Part shown: one piece after another, positions 46,642 through 57,560 of the stretch
How positions within the stretch are numbered: the first letter of the stretch is position 1
Layout of the letters: every line of letters starts with the position of its first letter
Source: Beverwykella pulmonaria
Taxonomy: Eukaryota; Ascomycota; Dothideomycetes; Pleosporales; Melanommataceae
Assembly: GCA_001599595.1 (NCBI GenBank)
Contig: BCHH01000012.1
Span: 251,543 to 315,542, forward strand
Reading direction: 5' to 3'
DNA length: 64,000 nucleotides
Position numbers and translations under genes: made by a program
The notes under the pieces: generated by a model
Database searches by the model: none
The model's input: the letters and a program-made list of their open reading frames with translations, nothing else
What the model was told of the DNA's origin: nothing

Positions 46642-48035
46642 TCACTCATCCGCCCCCTCAAAATCCCTCCTCGCCCCTTCTGCAACTTCATCATCCATCA
46701 ACACCCTCATAGCTAGCATCGCCATTCCCTTTGCACATGTCAATGCCGCCTCATGACCCTCGTCCGTCCCCGCCGCCTTCGCAAACTCTGGATGATGCCC
46801 CGCAACATCTGGGCTCGTGGGAATCACAAACGCGCCATGGAAACTAGGAACAATATGTGACACATTCCCCATATCTGTCGACGCGTTCATGGACCGCTCT
46901 TGCTGGACCTGGATGCGAGACCTGACAAGTGCCATGTCGGAGGCGTAGCTCTCGCAGAGGGTGCGATTGGCGCGGAGGTTGAGGTATGTTGGAGATCTGA
47001 ACACATTATCGGTAAACGATCACTCCTTCTTTAGAACATCTGGGAAGGAGATGGAAGCACATACGTTATATACTCTAGCGTACACCCCGAAGCTACAGCA
47101 GCGGCCTCAAGACACCTCTTCACCCTCTCCAACAACGCGTCCGCTCGCTCAATTGTCGGGCTCCGCACATTCCAGTTCATCCGCGTATAATCCGTGATGA
47201 CATTCGGTACCGTTCCCCCAACTTCAATAACACCATGAACACGCTCATCGGGCTCCATTTGCTGTCTCAGCAGCGCGACGTTCGTGTATGCGGCAACAGC
47301 AGCATCCAATGCATTCACGCCGTTCCACGGCTCGCCTGCTGCATGCGCTGGTTTTCCGCGAAACTCAGTGCGGAATTTGTGGCTGGCGATGAGTTTAAAA
47401 CCTGCCAGACCATCGTATCTCCCTGGTGCGTTGAAGATCTGGTGCGAGGATGTAGGGTGCGCCATTATGGCTGCGGCGATGTCTTCAGCTGGTGAGAAGG
47501 CGCCGGCATCGATCAACTTTGCCTTCCCTCCCCCGCCTTCCTCGGCGGGCGTCCCGAGGATTCGGACACGGCCTAGGACGTTATGTTCTTTGAGTGCAGC
47601 GGCGGTTGCAAGGAATGCTGCGATGGAAGAGGTCGCGATGAGGTTGTGTCCGCATGCGTGCCCGATTTCGGGGAGGGCGTCGTATTCCGCGCAGATAATG
47701 ACTAGCCGGCCTCCTGAGCCATATTCGGCTTCGAAGCTGGTGGGGAGACCGTAGGTGTGCTTTTTGACGGGGAAACCGCGGTCGGAGAGGAATGTGGTTA
47801 TGGTGGAGTGGGCGTAGTGTTCTTGGTAGGCGGTTTCGGGGTGGGAGTGTAGTTTTTGGTTCAGTTCGTGGAGATTTGTATTAGAGGTATCAATTGTAGA
47901 AACGATTGTAGACTGGAGAGTAGAGAGGGCTGGGTTGGAGGGTGCGGGCTGGGGTGTGGTGGTAGGCAGTGACGAAATGCCTTCGAGGGTGTGGGCTTCG
48001 TCGCCTGCTATTGCGCTCTGGTTGAGGATTTCCAT
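46642..48035 (-). CDS. M20D-type amidohydrolase (aminoacylase/carboxypeptidase-like)
   Basis: Two exons, 48035-47065 and 46996-46642, give 441 residues. Metal-site motifs are AEYDALPEIGHACGHNLIA (Cys128, His130), GTPAEEGGGGK (Glu165, Glu166) and MAHPTSS (His193). The dimerisation insert carries FRGKPAHAAGEPWNGVNALDA, and exon 2 has the conserved STDMGNVSHIVPSFHG. The Cys in CGHN places it with M20D enzymes such as PM20D2 and IAA-amino-acid hydrolases, which cleave N-acyl or peptide-like amide bonds in the cytosol. The ATG at 48035 is used because the longer frame begins at a non-ATG codon. It is divergent from the Zn2Cys6 regulator. Confidence 0.9.
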
Positions 48036-48597
48036 TATCAATTGGAAGTCAGCTATCGAAGTGAAGAATGATATTCACTATGAAACTTCTAGGTTACTCT
48101 TAGACTCCCTCAGAGACTAAGTAGTGGGACAAAATGAAGTGGATGCAATATCACGTGACATTGTGAGGGAAACTGTGCTCGTCCTGGACACCAGAAAACA
48201 ACCGACTATCTTTGCCGACAGCGGAAAATTCAGAGTCCGTGTTCCTTGTAGTCGTCTACTTGCGAGCCGTGCCGACACCACACCGCGGGTAGATAAGAAA
48301 TAAGCGTAAAATTGTCGGCTATTTTATTCGGACCTCTTGTCTTCTCACCACTACTCAACATGCATGAACATGGTCATATCTGCACCCCAAATGCATTGCG
48401 ATACTGTACTCAAAATCCCCGCTTTCACTCACCGTTAGGATACTCCAGGTTACCCCTTAGAGGAGAAAAGCACAAGTGTTTCGAAGCAGGGAAAGGTCCT
48501 GCTGGCGGATACAACAGGGCTTTGTAGAGCTAAGTTTATCCTTCTGCTCCTTGCCCAGATCTTTGTCGTATATCACAGGTTCCACTTGAATGTGATA
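48036..48597. promoter_or_regulatory. Divergent promoter, amidohydrolase / Zn2Cys6 regulator
   Basis: 562 bases. Visible elements are a palindromic E-box TCACGTGA at 48151-48158, CCG-N4-CGG at 48215-48224 and CCGCGG at 48283-48288. The CGG triplets are candidate Zn2Cys6 sites, and the E-box a bHLH site. Confidence 0.45.
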
Positions 48598-50289
48598 ATG
48601 CGCCGTATGTCTCCGGAAGGACAAGTTACACCCTTTGCCGACAACGCGGTTCAGCTGCCTGGTCTCAGCGGTCGCAGATCGCGTCGTGGTTGCTGGACTT
48701 GCCGCAGTCCCCAAGTAAAGAAGCGCTGCGATGAGCGACGGCCAACCTGTGGAAGATGCGCTCGGCGGAATCTGAAATGTGATTATTCTGCACGCCCGTC
48801 CCTTGCCCAGCGACGAAGAGGGGAGATAGCCGTCCATGGCCAAGATGCCCGCCACGACGGCGAAATCGAGGCGTGTGAACCTGCTGCCAACCAAAACCCA
48901 TCATTGTCTATTGTGAGGCTCGCGGCGCCTTCTACTGGAGTTTGCTCTTTGACGCTTACCGATGCCGACCACGAGGCTATTCGATTCTTTCGCACCGCAT
49001 TCGCCAAGTTCCACCACACGAAGAATCCAGACTATTCGCTCTTTTCTATCATGTTCAATATCGCGCAAGAGGATCCCATGGTCATGCACATGGTTATCTC
49101 GCTGGGAATACGAGAGATGGACTACCGCAGGCCGAGTCACGAAGCAGGGGAGGAGCGAAATCCGTTGCAACATTATGCGTCTGCTCTGCGGTTGATGGCA
49201 GATGCCATTTCCCCAGAGAACGAGTCGCACGATATCGACGCCATATACACAGCTCTCTGGTTAATGCTCATCTACGAGCAACAGTTTGGTGATTCTAGTT
49301 GCAAGGCATACGCCAATCATCTTACTGGTGCCGCTTCATTGTTGAAGCATCGAGGCCAGAGACTCCTGCAATTTCCATCCTCCAGTGCAGGTCGCAAAGA
49401 GAAAGCCCCTGTCCTCCTGAGAAAAGAGCAAGGACAGAATGGGTCAAAACTATCCGTCTACTCAGCGCGCATTATTGTTTGGATATCACTGCTAGATGCT
49501 GCTGCTGCGTCCTCGGGTGTTGGTGGCCAAGTCAACGGGACTCTACTTTCACTCCTGCTTAACAACACGGAGTTGAGCAGGCCTACAACTCCCGTCGAGG
49601 CGTTCTCTCGCCTACATCGTTACTCTAATCCGCTGTATCGCTTAGCATGGGGTGACCTGTATCCCCAACCCGAGCTGCTGGACGACGTTGAAAATCGGAA
49701 CATCTACGCCCTCCTTGGTCAATGCGGCCAACTGCGCTTCATGGTTGCTCAACTCGCCGTTCTCTATCGCAAAGATCCGGTAGCGGCAGTTTTGAAATCG
49801 CACGATGTCGATGCTTCAATCGAACAAGTCGGCTATCTCTTCACAGAACTCATGGAGGTTGCCAGTGAGCTCTCTCCTGACACAAACAACAGCCACCGAC
49901 TGGTCGCTAACATCCGAGCAATCGTTCCACTCTATCATGCTGTAGTGCTTGATTTTATGCGTATCTCAGCATTCGACCAGCCGCTTGGTGAGCGGCAACG
50001 GCATGCGCTGAGAGAGATCCTGAATCTGGCATACCAGAGCTTCAAACATGATGGTGATGAAGCAATGATCAGAGTCGCCTGGCCTCTGTTTATAGCCGCT
50101 CTCGAAACAGACGACTTGCTCCATCGGGATTGGGTCTTGGATCGCTATGCGGCTATCAGCAAGTACGGCAAGAACTTTGAGCGAGCCCATCGCTTCCTGA
50201 AAGAGATAATACCTGCGCAACAACACCTTGGCAAGCGGATTGAGCTACGCGCACGATTGGAGGAAGGGGAGCAGTTTGTCTTAGCTTGA
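48598..50289 (+). CDS. Zn2Cys6 transcription factor with unusual cluster spacing
   Basis: A single exon encodes 563 residues. The zinc cluster reads C32-x2-C35-x8-C44-x6-C51-x2-C54-x6-C61. The second spacer is eight residues instead of the near-universal six (CRSPQVKKRC). The rest is a Fungal_trans_2-type domain with AIRFFRTAFAKFHH, FSIMFNIAQEDPMVMHMVISLG, HYASALRLM and LWLMLIYEQQFGD. Such regulators often control the genes next to them, here the divergent amidohydrolase and the downstream transporter at 50743. The start ATG 48598 is followed by another at 48607, and either may be used. The longer frame upstream has no ATG. Confidence 0.85.
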   Translation: MRRMSPEGQVTPFADNAVQLPGLSGRRSRRGCWTCRSPQVKKRCDERRPTCGRCARRNLKCDYSARPSLAQRRRGEIAVHGQDARHDGEIEACEPAANQNPSLSIVRLAAPSTGVCSLTLTDADHEAIRFFRTAFAKFHHTKNPDYSLFSIMFNIAQEDPMVMHMVISLGIREMDYRRPSHEAGEERNPLQHYASALRLMADAISPENESHDIDAIYTALWLMLIYEQQFGDSSCKAYANHLTGAASLLKHRGQRLLQFPSSSAGRKEKAPVLLRKEQGQNGSKLSVYSARIIVWISLLDAAAASSGVGGQVNGTLLSLLLNNTELSRPTTPVEAFSRLHRYSNPLYRLAWGDLYPQPELLDDVENRNIYALLGQCGQLRFMVAQLAVLYRKDPVAAVLKSHDVDASIEQVGYLFTELMEVASELSPDTNNSHRLVANIRAIVPLYHAVVLDFMRISAFDQPLGERQRHALREILNLAYQSFKHDGDEAMIRVAWPLFIAALETDDLLHRDWVLDRYAAISKYGKNFERAHRFLKEIIPAQQHLGKRIELRARLEEGEQFVLA

Positions 50290-50742
50290 TGCCAAGGCGT
50301 CCAAGGCGCTACTTAACGGTTGATAACTTGGAGTGTCGGCTATCTCAAGCGACGCTGACTGGGCGGCAGTTTTGTCGGCCCTTTACCTTCGTTTCTACTA
50401 TCTTCCCCACGATATGCCTCCGCAACTTTACACTAGCCTATCTATCCTTCAGGTTCGGGAGAGTGGATCCCCAGCGACGATCTATCGTTCACCAAGAGCA
50501 AGTGATCAAGTATATATGGAGTTCATTGTTCAGGTATCGCAACACATCACCTGCCCAGGGACGTACTCAATCTTTGTCCAAAGTTCACTCTAGCAGATGC
50601 TATAAAGTTTAGCAAGGCTTCGCCAATTTCTTTGATAATTGAATAAGATCTATTATCCTCTAAATACTCTGAGCAAGCTGGTTCGAGGACCAACGACTTC
50701 CTCACGGATATCAAACGTCAAGTCAGGATCTGCTCTACGAAA
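50290..50742. other. Intergenic, promoter of second ACS transporter
   Basis: 453 bases between two plus-strand genes. No clear TATA box and nothing else recognisable. Confidence 0.5.
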
Positions 50743-52493
50743 ATGACGGACATGGAAGAGAAGACGTCGATCTCAAATGACGAGGAGAAGGACCAAGCCC
50801 TTCAAGAGCTAGGTGATGTCGTTATGGCTGGCGAAGTGCTCAGTGCGGAAGAGGATCGTCGCATCTTGCGTAAAATTGATATGCAGTATGTTCAACTTCT
50901 GTTATTACGCGGTCTTATTGCTAACAAAAACAGTCTTTTGCCCATTATGGCTGTGTCATATTTGTTTCAGTTCCTAGACAAGCAGGCTCTCAATTACACG
51001 TCCATTATGTCTCTGAGAACTGACCTAAAACTAACTGGGCCTGAATACTCATGGTCAGGTGGTATCTACTACGCCGGTTACCTAGTTGCATCGTACCCTG
51101 CTGGCTGGTTGATTGTTCGACATCCGGTAGGAAAGACAATTGCTTTCTCAGTGTATGCACTAAAGTATTACCCATAGAAGGCTCTGCTGATCAGTTTAGC
51201 TTTATCTGGGGTGTCGTTTTGATGCTTACCGCCACATGCTTCAACGCCGGAGGCTTACTCGCGAATCGAATCTTCCTCGGCGCATTTGAGAGCGCCATTG
51301 GACCTGGTCTTACTGTCATTGTTGCTATGTGGTACAAGCGGTCGGAACAACCACTTCGCCACGGAGCATGGTTCATGGGAAATGTTGTTGCTGGCATCTT
51401 TGGTGGTCTTGTTGCTTACGCTGTTGGACATGTGGAGAGTATTGCTCCATGGAAAGTAAGAAGCAATCGCAGGTCACAAATTGCTGCCAACTAACTCCCT
51501 ATGTAGGCTGTATTCCTTGTCTTCGGCGCATTGACTACTGCTTGGTCTACCGCCATTTTCTACTTCCTTCCCGATACTCCGATGAACGCCAGGTTCTTAA
51601 GCCATGAAGATCGAGTCAAGGCCATCGAGCGCGTCCAAGAGAACATGACAGGCATCAAGAGCAATACATGGAAACCGAAGCAGTCCATCGAAGCGTTCCT
51701 CGACGTCAAAGTCTGGCTCCTTGTCCTTGTCCAGCTTTCTGCTCAAATCGCCAATGGCGGCATTACTAGCGTAAGCTCCTGCCCCTCTCATCATTTCATC
51801 CACTTCTGACATCCCTGCGTGCAGTTCAGTTCCATCGTAATCAAAGGCTTTGGCTTCACGACACTGCATACCCTTCTTGTCCAGATGCTCGGCTCCGTTT
51901 TCCAGCTCGTGTTCGTGCTAATGTGCACTGTTGGCTCCACGTACTTCACGAACGTGCGCACATACTTCATGGCCTGGAACCTCGCTCTTTCCATCGTTGG
52001 CGCGGCTATGATCCGCCAGATCCCCCAGCGATTGATTTGGGGAAGGTTTTTTGGGTACTGCCTCAGCATTGCGTACTCTGCTAACTTCCCTATGATTCTT
52101 AGTATGTCTTCAGGAAATATCGGTGGTTTTACGAAGAAGACCACTGTCAATGCCATGGTAATAACAAAGCCACTCCTAATATGTATATCAATATCACTTA
52201 AAGGCTAATCCTTCTAGATTTTCATCGGCTACTGCGCTGGCAACATCATTGGACCCCAACTCTTCTTTGAAGGCGAAGCGCCGAGCTACTCCTCTGGTTT
52301 CCTTGCTATGATGATTTGCTACTCGGTTGCGTTCTCCTCATGTCTTGGCTTGAGATTCTATCTCATCTGGGAAAATAACAGGAGGGATAATCTTGCGGCT
52401 ACTACTGAAGACGGTGTGGGGGAGGAGCAGATGGTGGTGAACATGGCAGATAAAACTGATAAGGAGATGGTGAAATTTCGATATGTGTACTAA
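50743..52493 (+). CDS. MFS transporter, anion:cation symporter (allantoate permease-like) family
   Basis: Six exons, 50743-50885, 50934-51150, 51195-51455, 51507-51770, 51825-52157 and 52218-52493, encode 497 residues with about 12 membrane segments. Family hallmarks are ILRKIDMHLLPIMAVSYLFQFLDKQALNY (split for length: RKIDMHLLPIM, then FLDKQALNYTSIMSL), GPEYSWSGGIYYAGYLVASYPAGW, ANRIFLGAFESAIGPGLTVIVAMWYK and the late SGNIGGFTKKTTVNAM and AGNIIGPQLF. This is a typical Dal5-clade member and more canonical than the ACS protein at 41735. Intron 2 is only 44 bases. All acceptors are CAG or TAG. Likely substrates are small organic anions or dipeptides, but the sequence does not decide. Confidence 0.9.
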
Positions 52494-53857
52494 AAGAAAA
52501 TGTGCCGTGAATTGAAGGCTTTGGTGCTTCTAGCACCTCATATAGGATAATATGCTGCTGTATTGGCAAAGAAGGAACAGACCTTATAAATCTATCCATA
52601 TGAAATCACTTTGTTCGACGATGCACTTCGATCCCCTGGTACCCTGCGACTCCATCAATCTCCGAGGGTAGGCTGTTAGCCTTCGCATTAATAGCTTTGA
52701 TAGGAAATCACAAGAGTGTGCACAACCTCTAGCGATGATGGCATCTTCGAATAGTGCAAAGCGAGCATATGATTGCAAAGCTCTGTGTAGTAAATGCTCA
52801 TAGGAAACTGTTTGACCTGATGGTTGCCTTGAGCGCTTTGGACATTTGCATGTCTATAGAAAACTTACTACGAGTCTTGAGATAGTATAATCCCAGCCTT
52901 AGCTTCAAGAGGATTAAGAATAAGGGAATGCATGTAACTGTAAATGTAGCGAGAGCGATGATAGCCTCGAGTGACCAATGCACCATGATGAATGATTAAA
53001 ATATCTTTCTCTAGTCTTCCTTTTCCTGTAGGGTTAAGAGAGCGAGTAGCTGTAAGGCCCAAAATGCACTTTCTACTTGTGGAGGATATGATCGCTCTCC
53101 CGTAGACGCAGGAGGTGATATTTAGTAGGCACTAAAAAAAGCGAGTGATAGTATGAGGAAAAAGTATAGAAGAAGTTATAGTAATCGGAGTTTCAAGACC
53201 AAAGAGAAGCTATGTGAAGTCTTGAATAGATCGCGGGTATGGAATTAAGTCCAGAGGATATTATATATAGTATTTTTGACCTTCGATCTTTGGTTTGGAA
53301 TAGACAGCGATACCGGTTTGAAATCAGATTTTGGACTAATTATTTATTCGTGTTTCGATTTTGGGCTTGGAGTGCAGCCATATGAGGCCGAAGGTGCGGG
53401 TATATTATCTTCAATCGCTCCAAAATCTTGAATGTGGGTAGTTTCACATTCTAATATGGCCGCATCGTATTTGTTTCTGTGGCGGAGCTCAGCCTCGTAT
53501 CTATAGCCAATCATGTATTCCGAAGGCAGTAACTAATTTGAACGGACTTTGGAGTGGCGCAGGGACCTGGCAGATTCTGGAGTTGACCGGTGAGAGCTCA
53601 GCCTTCCCTTCTCCAAAATCTTATCAATGACCATAATATGAAGGCTGCCAAAATCCGATTCACCACGAAAGCCCTCGATTACCCAAAGTTCATTCGTGGT
53701 ATAAAAAGGAAGTACAAGAACAGTCTCTACAAGACCAAATCATTTTCATCAGTTGTATGTGCCTTTTCCTTATTCTCAGTTTTCTAGAAATCATTCAACT
53801 CATAAAACAACACTTGTTAGGTCTAAGAGTCCGTCGTGCGCCTCCATCGAACAGATT
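52494..53857. other. Intergenic (1.36 kb)
   Basis: It holds a possible small membrane-protein frame on the minus strand (52798-52986) and otherwise AT-rich sequence. TATATATAG lies near 53261-53270. No larger gene is supported. Confidence 0.45.
52798..52986 (-). CDS. Possible small single-pass membrane protein
   Basis: An open frame of 62 codons starts MVHWSLEAIIALATFTVTC and continues with a second hydrophobic stretch, IPLFLILLKLRLGLYY, then a basic tail. Short fungal membrane proteins with a start of this kind exist, but I cannot assign a family. The 3' end may be altered by a small intron near 52870-52850. It could be a chance frame. Confidence 0.25.
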   Translation of the reverse strand: MVHWSLEAIIALATFTVTCIPLFLILLKLRLGLYYLKTRSKFSIDMQMSKALKATIRSNSFL

Positions 53858-56800
53858 ATGACGAGAGTGCGGCGGCTGAGAATATCTGACGAAGAATGGG
53901 AACGTCACAAGCCTGCAATGAGGAAATTCTACCTCGACGAGAAAAGAAAGTTGAGGGGCGAGCTTGGTGTCATGAACTTGATGAAATCGACCCATGATTT
54001 CTCTGCAAGGTCAGTATAGATACACTTAAATCGAGCGAGGGATGAATGGACTTGACGACTGATGTTGAACCAGCAAGGCGCAATATGAGACGCAATTCAA
54101 AAGATGGGGCTTTAGAAAATATCTCAAAAAAGAAGACTGGCAAGTCATTGATCAAGTCCTGGAGAGCAGAAAGCAAGCAGGGATGTCGAGTGAGGTTTAT
54201 CTCTATGGCGAGCTTCTTCCATCAGAAAAGGTTCAGAAAGAAACAGGGCGGTATCGAAAAACGAAAATCGCAGATCATAGAAAACTGCACCTCCCCGATG
54301 GAGTTGTCATTCGAGGTACTTCAGTCGCCCTAGAAGAGTTGAGGTTAGAAACTCCACAATCCTATGAAGTTATTCCGAATACGCCACCCTCGTCGCAATT
54401 GTCAAGCACAGAACTACCGCATTTGTCCTCCGAACTCACTTCTGAAGATTATGTGGAGATCATTGATTCAGCGACGATGTCATTTGATGAAATTGAGTTT
54501 CTCAGAACCCCATCTCCGTCTACTACCCATATGGATGTGTGCAGGGATCCCGTTTGGATCGCTTCTGGACTTCAAGAATCCCCCGAGCTCCTAGGACGTG
54601 CTACGGATAGCGGATTTATGACTCTCCTCAATCTCACACCACCTATTGATACCTTATCAATCATCCCAATTCCAGATCATCAACTATCTCACTTGTTCCG
54701 TAGGTCCAGCAACCACTTCGGGAGAGCCGTTATCACCAACATCGAGAAGACCTGGCTTTTACTCCCAGAGCGAAGTCAGCGGGAGCTACAAAATAAGCCG
54801 TATGATGTGGTTCTCTTCAACCTCATCATGTTCCTATTGATGAACAATTTTGCCGGAGAGCAAATTTTCGAAACGATTTTCCAACAACTTCGACATTTTT
54901 CCATTACACAAATGGAGGAAATCTTGGACTTGACTCCGTACCCGTACTCTGTAGCTCTCGAACAGAGTGTTCTCACGATAGCTATAAAATTCGGTGCTCT
55001 AAACATCGTCCAGGCGCTTTTGAATCGAGGGTTGGATCCAAATACTTCGTGTACCATTGGGAAAAGAAGCTACAATACCCTTCAACTAGCAAGCAAGCAC
55101 CGACAGCTCGCAATAGCCCATCTTCTCATCGAATCAGGATTCAAAATGGACAGGGAATACGGTCGATCACCCATAAGGTACCTGTTCAAATATGACTCTG
55201 AAAATGAGCATGATGTCCATGAGTCGCCACAGGTGTTACGCAAGCTTCTCTGTCTGCTACTTAGCTCTGGAGCCGAACATGAACTGGAACTTTCGAGCTT
55301 TTGGAAGAACGACGAACTAGTTGACATTTTCATCGAACACGCAAAACCATTAAAGATTAATCTCAACTACATCTGCAATCGCCCACTGATGACCGCAATG
55401 CACCACATTAGTGATAATGACCGCACCACTCGTGCCGTAAAGATTCTCCTCGGGGCTGGATTTGGACTACATCAGAGCGAGATGAATGACGGTTTGGCGT
55501 CACAAATCCAGAAGGCGGGGAATGTGGCGGTTAATCGGGGTAATGAGAGTCTAGTCGACCTCTTCTTGCGAGCCGGGATTCGACCAGCAGAAAGTTGGTT
55601 GATCGGGGCCGTTAAAAGCAACTCGATCTCTATCGTTCACCGCCTGCTCAAAGAGGGCTCTAAATACGACACTGTGGCTTTAGACGTGGTCTGGCCACAT
55701 GCAGGCGTTCTACCTGCTTATGTTGACTCAATGCTCACAGAGTATGATTTGCGCCACAGATCCACTACTGCGTTTGCTGAATCAATTCGGTGGAAAAATG
55801 AAGTTTTATACCAGACCTTCAAGGGTTTAGGCGCTCTGAAAAAAATGAGTGGGATCTACGACCAGAAAGTGTTCAATGCCGCACTTAACGCGGCAGCAGA
55901 AATCGGAGACTTGGAAAGAGTAAAACAGTTGCTTGAAAAGGCTCCCAAAGGTGTATCGCACACAAGGAACGGTATACTTTGCTCTGCAACGCTGGGTGGA
56001 AACTTTGAAGTCATTGATGAGATCTTGAATGCCGGTATGAAGCCAGATTCTGAGGCCGTTACGGCAGCGATTCTGGTTCGGAATGCAGCGCTTCTTCGCT
56101 TGTTCCTCGACATTGGAGCGCCTGTCGACGCGACAAGTAGAAGCCGCATGACTCTAGCTGTCCGCTGGGGTAATATCGATGCTATGCGGGACTTAATGGA
56201 GGCAGGAGCGTCGTTAAACAGCACCGACTCCCACATTCCCTTCTTGGCGATCCCATACGGGCGGAAATTGTTAACGACAACTCCACTTTCTGAAGCGATA
56301 GCCCGGGGAGATCTCAAAGTTGTTCAAACGCTATTGGAAAATGGCGCAAGTCCTAGTATAGAGCGATCCTTCTTTCCTAGCAGCCTGAAGTCTCCACTTG
56401 TTGTCGCCGTTCAATCTGGGGATGAATCTTTCGTTCGTGGGCTATTGACTCATGGAGCCGATCCATTTGACTCAGATGCACTACTAGCAGCAATATCAAA
56501 GCCCTTGAGGATGTTACAGATACTACTAGAGGCTTTTCAATCCAAGTATCCTAACGGCAAGAGATACTTTGGAAACCGGGCACTCCGCATGGCTATCAGG
56601 AGCCGTGACATTGAGCAAGTGAGAATGCTAGCCAAATACGCCGATGTCAACGACACAGAACAGCAGCGAGGGGAGGAGGATCAGGGCAACAATATCTTTG
56701 GAGCTTTCTTTCTACCAAGCCCTCTGGGCGAAGCCATTGCCAGCTGTAATACCGACATTGTTGAAATTCTTCTTGAAGCCGGAGGCAACCCACATAAAAC

Positions 56801-57353
56801 CGCTTTTACTAAAGCCCCGTATCCTCATGCAGGAAGATGGACCGCACTATTGGCAGCAGTACATACCAAGAAGCTTGCAATTGTACAGGCCATATGCAAC
56901 GCCGGCGCCGATGTGAACTACGCGGCAGCACTAGGTACAACTCGCACTCCTCTTCAGTTTGCAGTGGAAATTGGGAGTTTGGAAATCGTGCAATTCCTCT
57001 TGAATCAAGGCGCTAAGGTGGACGCCCCTCCATGTATATGGGGTGGCGGCACTGCACTTCAGCTTGCCGCCATCAAAGGCTATTTTGGAATTGCTGAGCT
57101 TCTCCTAGAGCACGGTGCTAATGTCAACGCGCCAAGAGGCAGATATCAAGGAAGGACTGCCTTTGAAGGGGCTGCGGAACACGGTCGCATGGATATGTTG
57201 CTTCTTTTGTATCACAAAGGAGTTGATCTCATGTCGGATGGCGGGGAACAGGTCCGGAGGGCGATGAAACTAGCTGAGGAGAATGCGCAGCTAGGGGCAA
57301 AGGGGTTAGTTGAAAACTTTTCCTTGTCACTTGATACTGCTTTCATGCTATGA
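53858..57353 (+). CDS. Clr5-domain ankyrin-repeat protein
   Basis: Two exons, 53858-54009 and 54074-57353, encode 1143 residues. The N-terminus is a Clr5 domain: ISDEEWERHKPAMRKFYLDE before the 64-base intron, and KAQYETQFKRWGFRKYLKK after it. The centre (residues 100-260) is a Ser/Pro-rich linker, then a helical segment. From about residue 320 to the end there are many ankyrin repeats. The later ones are canonical, for example LGEAIASCNTDIVEILLEAG, TPLQFAVEIGSLEIVQFLLN and TALQLAAIKGYFGIAELLLE. No NACHT, kinase or membrane segment is seen. Clr5-ankyrin proteins are common in filamentous fungi. Their function is mostly unknown, and protein-protein scaffolding is likely. Confidence 0.88.
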
Positions 57354-57560
57354 TATGATAAAATAAACAAATCTTTTCAAACATAATGCTGCCTCTACTA
57401 AACGCCTGGGATCATGCTATGTACAGAAATGATTAATACTAGAGCTATGCAAGAGAGAGCCCAAATAAGAACGAACCCGGACCAAATAAACAAAACACAT
57501 GCTCAAACGCTGCACTGTAACACCACACTCTCCCCAACTTCCTATTATCTCTTACACACT

